From NCBI RefSeq assembly GCF_902859895.1, contig NZ_CADIKM010000002.1:186001-250000 (forward strand): a stretch of 64,000 nt of DNA. Reading direction: 5' to 3'. The position numbers and the translations under genes were made by a program. Below, one piece after another: positions 40,589 to 50,337 of the stretch. Under the pieces are notes generated by a model. The model did no database searches. It saw nothing but the letters and a program-made list of their open reading frames with translations, and had not been told where the DNA came from. Within the stretch, counting starts at the first letter, position 1, and each line of letters begins with the position of its first letter. Origin of the DNA: Pararobbsia alpina (GTDB taxonomy: Bacteria > Pseudomonadota > Gammaproteobacteria > Burkholderiales > Burkholderiaceae).

Positions 40589-41752
40589 TCAGATCCAGTT
40601 GATGAGCAAGCCACCCGTGAACAGCGCGAACACGAAAAACGGCACCGATAACAGATGAAAACGCCAGAAGATGCCTTTCACGGGCGCCAGCCGCATCGCG
40701 ATCAGATTGGCGAGCGAGCCGACACAGAATCCAAAGCCTCCGACACTGGCCCCGTAGGCCAGGGCTTGCCAGTGGCGGCTAAACGATTCCAGCATAATCG
40801 CCGCCGGCACATTGCTGATGACCTGCGAGATCAAGGCACCGGCCATGAATGCGTGCAGGGGGTCCTGAAGATTCGCACCCGTTAGCAATCCATGAACCCA
40901 GGGCAACGCCGCCACTGTGCGCAGCACCATGAACATCAGCGCGAATACCGCGAGCAAAAGCCAGTCGATGCCCAGGACCGCCTTGCGCCGCCAGGCCCCG
41001 AAGCCCGCCAGCACGAGCGCGCAAGCGATAGTCGCGTGATGCGCATCGGCGAGGACGATGAACAGAACGAAGGCGACACTCGCAATCGCAAGCGTTCGAC
41101 CGTCCAGACCGTCGTCCGCCTGCTCGCCCGGCAAGTCGAGCCGCGTGTCGCCGAAGATCAGCGCCGTCAGCCCGGCCAGAGCGATCATCAGCACCGCCGT
41201 CAACGGCGCCATGGTCGCGACGAACCCAGCGAACGATACCCCGCTCGCTCCCCACAGAAAGAGGTTCTGCGGATTGCCGAACGGCGTGAGAATCGAGCCC
41301 GCGTTGACCGCGAGCGCGATCACGATAACCAGCCGACGCATGGGAATCGACACGAGCTTGTCGAGCGAGATCACCACCGGGATTACGGCGAACAACGCGA
41401 CGTCATTCGTCAGCACCGTCGACATCAGCGCGGCAAACAGGACCAGAACCAGCGCGAGACCCCGTTCCGTGCGCACCCGATGAAGCAAACGATGTGCAGC
41501 CCAGTTCATGGCACCCGACATATCGATGACCCGCGTCAGCACGAGCAGACCCGTGAGCGTCAGCATCGTGTCCCAGTCGATCATCTTTGCGAGCGCTGCG
41601 ACCGGCTGCGCGTGAAAGACCTGCAGGAGAACCAGCGTCACCACCAGCACGACCAGCACCGCCTCGCGCTTGACGAAGGCGAGCAACCGCACCCGCGGCG
41701 AAACCACCGCCACAATCTCTGGCGTATCCGCCCGGCGCAATTCCGAGGTCAT
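40589..41752 (-). CDS. SLC13/ArsB-CitMHS-type anion transporter
   Basis: A 387-residue inner-membrane protein with about ten hydrophobic segments. Signature pieces are MSTVLTNDVALFAVIPV and NAGSILTPFGNPQNLFLW, and the repeat-like SNVPAAIMLESF near the C-terminus, which mark the ion transporter superfamily. Substrate is unknown; dicarboxylates, sulfate or arsenite are all used by relatives. I take the ATG at 41752, eleven bases after the parB stop; a start ten codons upstream would overlap parB. It may be read with parAB. Confidence 0.87.
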   Translation of the reverse strand: MTSELRRADTPEIVAVVSPRVRLLAFVKREAVLVVLVVTLVLLQVFHAQPVAALAKMIDWDTMLTLTGLLVLTRVIDMSGAMNWAAHRLLHRVRTERGLALVLVLFAALMSTVLTNDVALFAVIPVVISLDKLVSIPMRRLVIVIALAVNAGSILTPFGNPQNLFLWGASGVSFAGFVATMAPLTAVLMIALAGLTALIFGDTRLDLPGEQADDGLDGRTLAIASVAFVLFIVLADAHHATIACALVLAGFGAWRRKAVLGIDWLLLAVFALMFMVLRTVAALPWVHGLLTGANLQDPLHAFMAGALISQVISNVPAAIMLESFSRHWQALAYGASVGGFGFCVGSLANLIAMRLAPVKGIFWRFHLLSVPFFVFALFTGGLLINWI

Positions 41753-41762
41753 CGGCACGCCG

Positions 41763-42656
41763 TCAACCCGCCTCGCCGCCACGCAGACGGCCGAGAATCC
41801 CCTCGAGCGAATCGAGATCGCCGAAGTCGATCATCACCTGCCCGCCACCGCGCCGGCCCATCTTGATCTTCACCGCCGACGCCAGCAGGTCCGACAATTC
41901 CTCTTCAAGGCGCGCGACGTCGCGATCATTCGCTGCCGGCGACTTGTTGCGGCGCGCCGAATTCGGGCCCGGTTTCAATGCCACCGCGACCAGTTTCTCC
42001 GCGTCCCGTACCGACATCCGCTTGTTGACCACTTGATTGGCCAGCGTGATCTGCGAGGCCGCATCGACCGCGAGCAGCGCTCGCGCATGCCCCATGTCCA
42101 GATCACCGGCAAGCAGCATCGTCTGCACCGGCGCCGCGAGGTTCAGGAGACGCAGCAAATTCGAAACCGCGCTGCGCGAACGACCGACCGCCTCCGCAGC
42201 CTGCTCGTGCGTGAAGCTGAAATCGTCGAGCAGACGCTGAATCCCCTGCGCCTCCTCAAGCGGATTCAGATCTTCGCGTTGAATGTTCTCGATCAGCGCC
42301 ATTGCCGCGGCCGCCTGATCCGACACATCCTTTACGAGCACCGGCACCTCGCTGAGCCCCGCGATACGCGCCGCCCGAAACCGCCGTTCCCCCGCGATGA
42401 TCTCGAACTTCTCGTCACTTACCCCGCGCACCAGAATCGGCTGCATCAGACCTTGCGCTCGAATGCTCGCCGCGAGCTCCTGCAGCGCCCCTTCGTCCAT
42501 GCGCGTTCGCGGCTGATACTTGCCCGCCTGCAGCCGGCTCAACGGCAACGTGGTCGGCACCCCATCCTGGCGAACCGCCTCCGTGATGTCGGCGCTACCG
42601 CCCAACAACGCTTCGAGACCCCGGCCGAGGCCCTTCTTCTTGACTGCTGCATTCAT
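41763..42656 (-). CDS. parB: chromosome partitioning protein ParB
   Basis: A 297-residue CTP-dependent parS-binding clamp. KKKGLGRGLEALLG is the N-terminal ParA-stimulating motif, GERRFRAARIAGL the arginine-patch CTP/spreading motif, TEHQAAEAVG-like HEQAAEAVGRSRSAVSNLLRLL the helix-turn-helix, and the C-terminus a dimer domain. Three parS-type sites are found at 44.8-46.4 kb. The ATG at 42656 replaces a longer frame with an atypical N-terminus. Confidence 0.97.
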   Translation of the reverse strand: MNAAVKKKGLGRGLEALLGGSADITEAVRQDGVPTTLPLSRLQAGKYQPRTRMDEGALQELAASIRAQGLMQPILVRGVSDEKFEIIAGERRFRAARIAGLSEVPVLVKDVSDQAAAAMALIENIQREDLNPLEEAQGIQRLLDDFSFTHEQAAEAVGRSRSAVSNLLRLLNLAAPVQTMLLAGDLDMGHARALLAVDAASQITLANQVVNKRMSVRDAEKLVAVALKPGPNSARRNKSPAANDRDVARLEEELSDLLASAVKIKMGRRGGGQVMIDFGDLDSLEGILGRLRGGEAG

Positions 42657-42716
42657 GGCGATTCGCTCGGAATATCGTTTATTACAAATATCTTTCGATG
42701 CAGACCCCACTCGACC

Positions 42717-43484
42717 CTAGAGCGTACGGATCCGGTTGATCATCTCCGTGCCGAACTGCAAGTACGCTTGTGCCCCACGCGACGACTTGTCGAAAACAAT
42801 ACCCGGCAAACCATAGCTCGGCGCCTCTGCGAGCCGCACATTGCGCGGGATCACCGCGTTGAAGACCTTGTCCCCGAAGTGCTGCTTCAACTGTTCCGAC
42901 ACCTGCTGTTGAAGCGTGACCCGGGGATCAAACATGACCCGCAGCAAGCCGATGACCTGCAGATCCCGGTTCAGATTCGCATGAACCTGCTTGATCGTAT
43001 TGACCAGGTCAGAGAGACCCTCGAGCGCGAAGTACTCACATTGCATCGGGATGATCACCCCATTGGCCGCGCAAAGCCCGTTCAGCGTCAACAGCGACAG
43101 CGCCGGCGGGCAGTCGATCAATACAAAGTCATACCTGCCGTCGAGTTCCGCAAGCGACTGCTTGAGACGCTTTTCGCGTGAATCGAGCCCAACCAACTCG
43201 ATCTCCGCACCCGCGAGCTCACGGTTCGACGGCAGCACGTCATAACCCGCCGCATCCGCCTTCACCGCCGCATCCGCAATCGAGGCCCCGTCGACCAGCA
43301 CCTCATAGACCGTCGTTTCACACAGACTCTTGTCGATCCCGCTGCCCATCGTCGCATTCCCCTGCGGATCGAGATCGATCAGTAGGACACGCTGACCATG
43401 CGACGCAAGGCTCGCAGCGAGATTCACACTCGTAGTCGTCTTGCCAACCCCGCCCTTCTGGTTCGCGACGCAAAAAATCTTCAT
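42717..43484 (-). CDS. parA: chromosome partitioning ATPase ParA
   Basis: A 255-residue deviant-Walker ATPase that moves ParB-parS complexes over the nucleoid. KGGVGKTT (residues 10-17) has both lysines; LIDLDPQGNAT and FVLIDCPPALSLL follow. I use the ATG at 43484, matching the family start; a TTG at 43505 overlaps the rsmG stop as TTGA and could give a seven-residue extension. Confidence 0.97.
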   Translation of the reverse strand: MKIFCVANQKGGVGKTTTSVNLAASLASHGQRVLLIDLDPQGNATMGSGIDKSLCETTVYEVLVDGASIADAAVKADAAGYDVLPSNRELAGAEIELVGLDSREKRLKQSLAELDGRYDFVLIDCPPALSLLTLNGLCAANGVIIPMQCEYFALEGLSDLVNTIKQVHANLNRDLQVIGLLRVMFDPRVTLQQQVSEQLKQHFGDKVFNAVIPRNVRLAEAPSYGLPGIVFDKSSRGAQAYLQFGTEMINRIRTL

Positions 43485-43501
43485 TCCGCTAGTCCGGTTG
43501 C

Positions 43502-44200
43502 TCAACGATGCGATTGAATTCGAATTTCGACCAGATGCCGCTCAGCATCGAGCGCCGGCACATTCAGCCTGATTACCTGAACCACCTCCGCGTCCGCCGG
43601 CAGGCGCGCGATCTCGTCCTCCGGGCGCACACCCTTCATCGCCCAGAGCCTACCTTCCGGAGCCAGCGCCCCACGCGCCAACGCGACGAAGTCCACCAGT
43701 TCCGCGAACGCACGAGAAACAATCAAATCGAAGCCCCGCGCCGCCCCGGTATCCGGCCACAACGACTCCACCCGTCCGTTGACCACCGAAAGATTCGCGA
43801 GCCCGAGTGATCCCTTCACCTGAGTCTGGAACGCACTCTTCTTTTGGACGATATCGTTTAGCGTGACCTGCCAGCGCGGCTCGACAATCGCAAGCACCGC
43901 CCCCGGCAGCCCACCGCCCGAGCCCACATCCAGAACATGAGCCCCGTCGCCCCCAACAAGATGCGGAACGATCGCCAGCGAGTCGAGAATGTGCTGTATC
44001 ACCATCTGCCTCGGATCGCGGATCGCCGTCAAGTTGTAGACCGCGTTCCACTTACCGAGCAAGGCCACATAGTCCAGTAGCTGCTGGCGCTGCCTGGCGT
44101 TGAGCTCCAGCCCGAGAGCCGCAATTCCGTCCCCGAGCAAACCTGCCAGAACCCCGACATCACTGGTTGCCGCGCCATTCCGATGAGCCCCGCCCATCAT
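43502..44200 (-). CDS. rsmG: 16S rRNA (guanine527-N7)-methyltransferase
   Basis: Methylates G527 of 16S rRNA using S-adenosylmethionine. The 232 residues carry [18 protein letters not shown], the SAM loop [11 protein letters not shown] and [12 protein letters not shown]. The start ATG overlaps the mnmG stop as ATGA, showing coupling. Confidence 0.96.
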   Translation of the reverse strand: MMGGAHRNGAATSDVGVLAGLLGDGIAALGLELNARQRQQLLDYVALLGKWNAVYNLTAIRDPRQMVIQHILDSLAIVPHLVGGDGAHVLDVGSGGGLPGAVLAIVEPRWQVTLNDIVQKKSAFQTQVKGSLGLANLSVVNGRVESLWPDTGAARGFDLIVSRAFAELVDFVALARGALAPEGRLWAMKGVRPEDEIARLPADAEVVQVIRLNVPALDAERHLVEIRIQSHR

Positions 44201-46191
44201 TGAACCGATCGCCCACTAGCCGTCCCACCCTCCGCGGCCGCCAGATCCCCGGCCAGGGCATCGGCCGCCCCACGACGACCCAGCCCCTTCTTTAAATGCA
44301 CCATCAACAAAGAGATCGCCGCAGGCGTAATGCCCGAAATACGCGAGGCCTGCCCTATCGTTTCCGGCTTGAACTGATTCAGCTTCTGACGCGCCTCGAA
44401 CGACAGCCCCCGAACCTCCGCGTAATCGAGATCGACAGGGAGGCGCGTGCTCTCATGAGCCTCATTGCGCTCGATCTCCCCTGCCTGCCGATCGATATAG
44501 CCCTGGTACTTGATACCGATCTCGATCTGCTCCCGAATCTGCGCCTCGATCGCCGCATCCCCAACAAGCGATTCCGCGAGCGGCCCAGACGGCGCAAACT
44601 CCCCGCCACGCAAGGCCATGAGCGATGCGTAACTCACCCCGGGACGCTTCAACAAGTCCGCAAGATTGTGCTCATGCTCGATCGCCTTTCCCAGCAACCC
44701 CTCCGCATCTGCCACCGGCAACGTCTTCGGATTGACCCAGGTCGCACGAAGCCGCGCTGTTTCACGTGAAACAGCATCCCGCTTCGCCTCGAAAACGTTC
44801 CACCGACGATCATCGACACAACCCAGCTCGCGCCCGATCTCCGTCAATCGCATATCCGCATTGTCTTCACGCAGACTGAGCCGATACTCCGCCCGACTCG
44901 TGAACATCCGATACGGCTCCGACACCCCTCGCGTGACCAAGTCATCGACCAGCACCCCGAGATAAGCCTGATCCCGGCGCGGCACCCACGCATCCCCCCC
45001 CTGCGCATGAAGCGCACCATTCAGGCCTGCGAGCAGCCCTTGGGCGGCCGCCTCCTCATACCCCGTCGTTCCGTTGATCTGCCCGGCAAAAAACAGGCCA
45101 TTGATCACCTTGGTTTCGAGCGAGGCCTTGAGCCCGCGCGGATCGAAATAGTCATATTCGATCGCGTAGCCCGGCCGCAGGATATGCGCGTGCTCCAACC
45201 CCACCATCGAATGAACCAGCTCTAGCTGGACATCAAAAGGCAGGCTCGTCGAAATTCCGTTCGGATAGAACTCATTCGTCGTGAGCCCTTCCGGCTCAAG
45301 GTAAATCTGATGCGACTCCTTGCCCGCAAAGCGGTGAATCTTGTCCTCAATCGAAGGGCAATACCGCGGCCCCACCCCTTCGATGACACCCGTGTACATC
45401 GGCGAGCGGTCCAGACCGCCTCGAATGATCTCGTGCGTCCGCGCATTCGTATGCGTGATCCAGCAAGGCAGCTGCTGCGGATGCTGCTCAGCCCGACCTG
45501 TGAAAGAGAAGACCGGCACCGGATCGAGATCTCCCGGTTGTTCCTCAAGCTTCGAAAAGTCGATTGTCCGCCCATCGATACGTGGCGGCGTGCCCGTTTT
45601 CAGCCGCCCTTGCGGCAGCTTGAGCTCCTTCAGACGAGCCGAAAGCGACACCGACGCAGGATCACCCGCACGGCCCCCCACATAGTTGTTGAGGCCCACA
45701 TGAATCTTGCCATCGAGAAACGTGCCCGCCGTGAGCACCACCGCGCGCGCGCGAAAACTCACCCCGACCTGCGTCACCGCCCCCACCACCCGATCGCCCT
45801 CGACGATCAGATCATCGACCGCTTGCTGAAAAAGCCAGAGATTCGGCTGATTTTCGAGCCGCGTGCGAATCGCCTTCCGGTACAGAACACGGTCCGCCTG
45901 TGCGCGCGTCGCACGTACTGCCGGCCCCTTGGACGAATTCAAGATCCGGAACTGAATCCCCGCCTCATCCGTCGCCGCCGCCATTGCCCCGCCAAGCGCA
46001 TCGACCTCTTTGACCAGATGACCCTTGCCAATACCGCCAATCGACGGATTGCAGCTCATCTGACCGAGCGTCTCGATGTTGTGCGTGAGCAGCAAAGTTT
46101 TGCTGCCCATCCGTGCCGAGGCAAGCGCCGCCTCGGTTCCAGCGTGGCCGCCGCCGACCACGATCACGTCAAATTCAGTGGGATAAAGCAT
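44197..46191 (-). CDS. mnmG: tRNA uridine-5-carboxymethylaminomethyl synthesis enzyme MnmG
   Basis: The FAD partner of MnmE in modifying the wobble uridine of several tRNAs. The 664 residues include [51 protein letters not shown] and [11 protein letters not shown] begin at the ATG at 46191, with GGAG nine bases upstream. A perfect parS palindrome lies inside the gene. TATAAT on the minus strand at 46237-46242 is a good -10 box 45 bases upstream. Confidence 0.97.
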   Translation of the reverse strand: MLYPTEFDVIVVGGGHAGTEAALASARMGSKTLLLTHNIETLGQMSCNPSIGGIGKGHLVKEVDALGGAMAAATDEAGIQFRILNSSKGPAVRATRAQADRVLYRKAIRTRLENQPNLWLFQQAVDDLIVEGDRVVGAVTQVGVSFRARAVVLTAGTFLDGKIHVGLNNYVGGRAGDPASVSLSARLKELKLPQGRLKTGTPPRIDGRTIDFSKLEEQPGDLDPVPVFSFTGRAEQHPQQLPCWITHTNARTHEIIRGGLDRSPMYTGVIEGVGPRYCPSIEDKIHRFAGKESHQIYLEPEGLTTNEFYPNGISTSLPFDVQLELVHSMVGLEHAHILRPGYAIEYDYFDPRGLKASLETKVINGLFFAGQINGTTGYEEAAAQGLLAGLNGALHAQGGDAWVPRRDQAYLGVLVDDLVTRGVSEPYRMFTSRAEYRLSLREDNADMRLTEIGRELGCVDDRRWNVFEAKRDAVSRETARLRATWVNPKTLPVADAEGLLGKAIEHEHNLADLLKRPGVSYASLMALRGGEFAPSGPLAESLVGDAAIEAQIREQIEIGIKYQGYIDRQAGEIERNEAHESTRLPVDLDYAEVRGLSFEARQKLNQFKPETIGQASRISGITPAAISLLMVHLKKGLGRRGAADALAGDLAAAEGGTASGRSVQ
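44758..44773. other. parS centromere-like site inside mnmG
   Basis: TGTTTCACGTGAAACA is a perfect 16-bp palindrome identical to the canonical bacterial parS sequence bound by ParB. It lies in coding sequence, encoding Val-Ser-Arg-Glu-Thr-Ala on the minus strand. parAB are 1-2 kb away. Confidence 0.93.
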
Positions 46192-46298
46192 GATGGCTCC
46201 GCGCAAGCGCCCGGACCGGTTGAAAAATGTAGGCGAATTATAACGGAGCAGTTCTGCGCAGTCGTTGGCGGTTACGACTTATGACCGTTTGGCCACGG

Positions 46299-46314
46299 TG
46301 TTTCACGTGAAACA
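46299..46314. other. parS centromere-like site upstream of mnmG
   Basis: A second perfect TGTTTCACGTGAAACA, 108 bases upstream of the mnmG start. ParB loading here could affect mnmG transcription. Confidence 0.93.
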
Positions 46315-46401
46315 GCGTCAATTTCCTTTATGGTTTACGCAATGAGCGCATCGCGACCCAAAGGATTTGACGCATGAGAAAACGTCAACGAACAACCGCA
46401 G

Positions 46402-46417
46402 TGTTCCACGTGAAACA
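46402..46417. other. parS-like site with one changed base
   Basis: TGTTCCACGTGAAACA differs from the palindrome at one position in the left arm. It lies 88 bases from the previous site. The same left half, GTGTTCCACG, recurs in the hairpin loops of the adjacent repeat array. Confidence 0.8.
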
Positions 46418-46454
46418 CACCCGAGACTCGTAAACCGCTTCCTACACATGGCGT

Positions 46455-47470
46455 TGACCAGCGCGGAATGCGGCCCCGCTCCGTCCACCTGGCTGGACTT
46501 TGGCGGGACAGCCAAGACCGTGACAAACCCACACCATGGACTTACCTATTCCACCAACGCGAACCACCAGGCATTGACCAGTGCGGAGTGGGGCCGAGTG
46601 GGTGGACGGAGCGGGGTCGGTCGCACGCAGTGTGTTCGACGAAGGGCACGCCGCCCCGCTCTGGCTGCCTGGCTGGACTTAGGCGGGGCAGCTAAGACCG
46701 CGACAAACCCACACCACCGACCACGTATTCCACCAACGCAAACCACGTGGCAATGACCAGCGCGGAATGGGGCTGAGTGGGCGGATGGAGCGGGGCCGGT
46801 CGCGCGCAGTGTGTTCCACGGAGGGCGAGCGGCCCCGCTCTGGCCGCCTGGCTGGACTCAGACGGGGCAGCGAAGTCCGACACAAACCCACACCGCCTAC
46901 TCACCTATTCCACAACGCGAACCACCTGGCATTGACCAGCGCGGAATGGGACCGAGTAGGTGGACGGAGCGGGGCCGGTCGCACGCAGTGTGTTCCACGG
47001 AGGGCGAGCGGCCCCGCTCTGGCCACCTGGCTGGACTTAGGCGGGCCAGCGAAGACCATAGACAGGACAGCGAAGATGGCGACAAATCACCCTGCAGACT
47101 CCGCTATTCACCAACGCAAACTATGTGGCCTTGATCAGCGCGGAATGGGACCGAGTGGGTGGACGGAGCGGGGCCGGTCGCACGCAGTGTGTTCCATGGA
47201 GGGCGAGCGGCCCCGCTCTGGCCGCCTGGCTGGACTTTGGCGGGGCAGCGAAGACAATTAGACAGGACAGCGAAGATGGCGACAAATCACCCTGCAGACT
47301 CCGCTATACCACCAACAACGCGAACCTCGTGGCATTGACCGCCGCGAAATGGGGCCGAGTGGGTGGGCGGAGCGGGGCCGGTCGCACGTAGCGTGTTCCG
47401 CGGAGGGCGAGCAGCCCCGCTCTGACCACCTGGCTGGGCGCAAGCGGGGCAGCGAAGACCGTCCAAGGGA
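46455..47470. repeat. array of long (about 180-204 bp) imperfect tandem repeats with conserved hairpins
   Basis: Units begin near 46573, 46752, 46931, 47130 and 47334; a truncated copy at 46455 lacks the left arm and loop. Each starts ATTGACCAGCGCGGAATGGG-like and carries GAGCGGGGCCG paired with CGGCCCCGCTC about 31 bases later. Arm pairs are 46788-46798/46830-46840, 46967-46977/47009-47019 and 47166-47176/47208-47218; those of the first (46609/46651) and last (47370/47412) units are imperfect. The loop contains GTGTGTTCCACGG, similar to half of parS. Downstream of the hairpin each unit has CCTGGCTGGACTTAGGCGGG. Units 3 and 4 also share an extra GACAGGACAGCGAAGATGGC segment. Confidence 0.85.
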
Positions 47471-47506
47471 CCACCAACGTCCCTATACAAAAATGCCCCC
47501 ATCCAC

Positions 47507-48670
47507 CTACTTATCCTGCAACAACACCCACTTCCCGTCCTTGATCTCAACCATCACCCGAGCACGGTTATCGAATCCATTGTGGTCAGTGGCCGTCATA
47601 TTCATGACCCCTTGCGAAACCGCAAGATCCTTCTGACTAGCCAACGCATCCCTCAAAGCCACCCGAAACGCTTCAGTCCCCGGCTGTCCCTTCTTCAATG
47701 CCTCCGGTATCGAATGAGCAAGCAGTTGCCCCGCATCCCAGGCATGCCCCCCAAACGTAGAAATCGACCCCACCCCATAAGCCTTCTCGTAAGCCGCCTT
47801 ATACCCCAGCGCCGCAGCCTTGACCGGATTCGAATCCGGCAGTTGATCCGCCACAAGCAACGGCCCCGCCGGCAACAACGTCCCATCACAATCCCGCCCG
47901 CAGACCCGCAGGAAATCGTTGTTCGCCACACCATGCGTCTGATACAGCTTCCCCTTGTAACCCCGCTCCTTGAGCGCCCGTTCAGGCAAAGCCGCCGGCG
48001 TCCCCGACGCCCCGATCAAGACAGCATCCGGATTCACACTCACGATCTTGAGCACCTGCCCCGTCACCGACGTATCCCCCCGCTGGTAACGCTCGCTCGC
48101 CACAACCTTGATGCCATGCCGAGCCGCCGCCCCCGTCAATTCCTTGAGCCAGCTCTCCCCATACGCATCCGCAAAACCAATAAACCCCACCGTGCGAACA
48201 CCCTGCCCCGCCATATGCGCAGCAATCGCCTCCGCCATCAAACTATCGTTCTGAGGCGTCTTGAATGCCCAAGCCCGCTTGTCATCCATCGGCGCAATGA
48301 TCCCTTCTGACGCCGCCATCGAAATCATCGGCGTATGCGCGCCCGCCGCAACATCCAGCATGGCCAGCGAGTTCGGCGTCACCGTCGACCCGATGATCGC
48401 GTCCACATGATCCTCACTGATCAGCTTGTGCGTGTCCTGAACCGCCTTCGTCACATCCGTCGCATCGTCCAGAACAATGTATTCCACCGACTTCCCAGCC
48501 ACCTTCGCCGGCAAAAGCGCGATCGTATTCTTCTCCGGAATGCCCAGCGAGGCAGCCGGCCCCGTCGCCGATACCACTACCCCGATCTTCACCTGCGCAA
48601 CCGCCAATCCGCTGCCGCAAAGCAACACACCCGCCACCCCCACCCCGTATACCCAATCGCGAACCCTCAT
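47507..48670 (-). CDS. orphan LivK-type ABC transporter substrate-binding protein
   Basis: A 387-residue periplasmic binding protein of the branched-chain amino acid type. The signal peptide (RVRDWVYGVGVAGVLLCGSG, cleavage after AVA) is followed by VKIGVVVSATGPAASLGIPEKNT, and IIGSTVTPNSLAM, GFADAYGESW. It is only distantly similar to the other two LivK proteins here; aromatic or other ligands are possible. I start at 48670 after a GGGGAAAGGG ribosome binding site; the frame extends 18 codons upstream. No permease genes adjoin it directly; the liv operon ends 650 bases upstream behind terminators. Confidence 0.88.
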   Translation of the reverse strand: MRVRDWVYGVGVAGVLLCGSGLAVAQVKIGVVVSATGPAASLGIPEKNTIALLPAKVAGKSVEYIVLDDATDVTKAVQDTHKLISEDHVDAIIGSTVTPNSLAMLDVAAGAHTPMISMAASEGIIAPMDDKRAWAFKTPQNDSLMAEAIAAHMAGQGVRTVGFIGFADAYGESWLKELTGAAARHGIKVVASERYQRGDTSVTGQVLKIVSVNPDAVLIGASGTPAALPERALKERGYKGKLYQTHGVANNDFLRVCGRDCDGTLLPAGPLLVADQLPDSNPVKAAALGYKAAYEKAYGVGSISTFGGHAWDAGQLLAHSIPEALKKGQPGTEAFRVALRDALASQKDLAVSQGVMNMTATDHNGFDNRARVMVEIKDGKWVLLQDK

Positions 48671-48832
48671 CCCTTTCCCCATGTTCTGATCAGAATTTTT
48701 TCCAAAAACCATAAACCCCCCCACAAAAACTCAATCAATTAATTTATTTAATTAACAGCCACAACCAAGACAAAAACATATTTACCAGTTCACTCCCAGC
48801 TACCGCAACCCCTGCCAGAATCTACAGGCAAT

Positions 48833-48863
48833 AAAAAAGCGCGAGCCATATCGGCTCACGCTT
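48833..48863 (-). terminator. rho-independent terminator (minus strand)
   Basis: On the minus strand AAGCGTGAGCC and GGCTCGCGCTT form an 11-pair stem including one U-G pair, loop of five, then six U (A-run 48833-48838). It lies 116 bases beyond a stronger terminator on the same strand. Confidence 0.75.
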
Positions 48864-48978
48864 CGAAATTCCTTCAGGCTACCTAAACCACCGCCAGATC
48901 GCCTCACCAGACCCGCACACGTCCACATAGCGAGCACCTTGGCCATACCTTCCCATTGTGAAATCACGACCAACAAAT

Positions 48979-49015
48979 AAAAAAGCGCTGTTGGAATCTC
49001 CAACAGCGCTTTTTT
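48979..49015. terminator. strong bidirectional terminator after the liv operon
   Basis: A 17-bp perfect stem, AAAAAAGCGCTGTTGGA (48979-48995) with TCCAACAGCGCTTTTTT (48999-49015), and a 3-base loop. A-run and T-run flank the GC core, so it works in both directions. It closes the minus-strand livGFKHM operon. Confidence 0.93.
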
Positions 49016-49328
49016 CGCGGGCTTAATACCCTATTTGTCTCCTCGTTCCCCACCTCAAAATGCAGTGCATCGAACTGGCTCGAAGATTAAACAAGCATCA
49101 CACCCCCAGCAACCTAGCATTTACCCTAGGTGGTGCAATGCCGCGAAGAGCGCACCGCTTTGGCGCCGCCGTGCCCCGTGGGCAAACGTTTCCAGCACCC
49201 CACCCCCTCATTCGCCATCCACCCGCTAGGGTATGTCCCAAGCCCAAGCCCCAAGTCCCAGCGACCACAATCCACCCGGGCCACACACCCTGCCCCCAAA
49301 CCCCGCCTGTAACCACCCCGCACACACA

Positions 49329-50330
49329 TCACCCATGTTCCTTCGTCACACCCTGCACACCACTATCCAAAATCCTTACACGCGCCACCACCTCCCCCAC
49401 GATCCCCCGCCGGAACGCCAGCACACAGACAATGAAGATCAAGCCCGTCACTGTCGTCACCGAGTCCCCCAGCGAACGAAAAGCATCGACTCCAGTAACC
49501 GATGCCAGCCCGTTACCGATATCCCCAAGCCTGTCCTCGAGCGCCACGATCACCAGCGCACCCACCAATGGTCCGAACAGCGTGCCCATGCCCCCCACAA
49601 GCGTCATCAGCACGACCAGACCCGACATCGTCCAGTGACCATCACCGAGCGTCTCGAAACCCAGCACGAGCGTCTTGAGCGCGCCTGCGAGCCCAGCCAG
49701 ACCCGCCGACAAAACAAAAGCCAGCAACTTGAACGCATCACTGCGATAACCCAGCGATATCGCCCGCCCCTCGTTCTCCCGGATCGCTGTCAAAACCTGC
49801 CCGAATGGCGAATGCACAATACGTACGATCAGACCGAACGCCAGCGCGACCACCACCAGCACCACGTAGTAGAGCGTGAGATCCGAACCCAGATCCAACA
49901 CGCCGAACAGACGGCCTCGCGGCACCCCCTGCAAACCGTCCTCGCCCCCCGTGAACGGCGCCTGGAGAAAAATGAAATACAACAACTGCGCAAGCGCCAG
50001 CGTGACCATCGCGAAATAGATGCCCTGCCGCCGGATCGCGAACACTCCCGCGACGAGCCCCAGCACCAGCGCCACCAGCGTGCCCGCGAGTACACCGAGT
50101 TCAGGCGTCAAGCCATACGTCTTGATCAAATAACCCGTCGTATAGCCTGCACTCGCCAGGAACGCCGCATGCCCGAACGACAACAGGCCCGTATACCCGA
50201 TCAACAGATTGAAGGCCGACGCAAACAACGCGAAGCACAGCACCTTCATCACGAAGACCGGATAGACCCCCACGAACGGCGCCGCGACCAACACCACAAG
50301 CAGCAGCGCATACAAAGTCTTCTTGATCAT
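49329..50330 (-). CDS. livM: branched-chain amino acid ABC transporter permease LivM
   Basis: An inner-membrane permease of 333 residues with about nine hydrophobic segments. NLLIGYTGLLSFGHAAFLASAGYT is the family signature, and LTAIRENEGRAISLGY is the cytoplasmic coupling loop that contacts the ATPases. It starts 7 bases after the livH stop and is the last gene of the operon. Confidence 0.96.
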   Translation of the reverse strand: MIKKTLYALLLVVLVAAPFVGVYPVFVMKVLCFALFASAFNLLIGYTGLLSFGHAAFLASAGYTTGYLIKTYGLTPELGVLAGTLVALVLGLVAGVFAIRRQGIYFAMVTLALAQLLYFIFLQAPFTGGEDGLQGVPRGRLFGVLDLGSDLTLYYVVLVVVALAFGLIVRIVHSPFGQVLTAIRENEGRAISLGYRSDAFKLLAFVLSAGLAGLAGALKTLVLGFETLGDGHWTMSGLVVLMTLVGGMGTLFGPLVGALVIVALEDRLGDIGNGLASVTGVDAFRSLGDSVTTVTGLIFIVCVLAFRRGIVGEVVARVRILDSGVQGVTKEHG

Positions 50331-50337
50331 CGCCTTC

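Larger units (their letters stand above)
46192..47506. other. 1.3-kb intergenic region: mnmG promoter, two parS sites, hairpin repeat array
   Basis: Holds the mnmG -10 box, parS sites at 46299 and 46402, and from about 46455 the tandem repeat array. The forward frames in the array are out of register with each other because unit lengths (179, 179, 199, 204) are not multiples of three, so I see no protein gene. Confidence 0.75.
48671..49328. other. 658-base gap between livM and the orphan binding protein, with two terminators
   Basis: No protein gene is convincing. Two rho-independent terminators lie here, at 48833-48863 and 48979-49015. The 49020-49328 part is C-rich on the plus strand without recognisable features. 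Confidence 0.55.

Noticed and set aside
46367-47391. Plus-strand frames through the repeat array with similar peptides
   Set aside because: Unit lengths are not multiples of three, so the shared peptide appears in different frames and is interrupted; no ribosome binding sites.
46455-47470. CRISPR array
   Set aside because: Units are 180-204 bp and nearly all of each unit is repeated; there are no short repeats with unique spacers and no cas genes.
48800-49003. 67-codon minus-strand frame between the two terminators
   Set aside because: It runs straight through a terminator hairpin at each end and has no convincing ribosome binding site.
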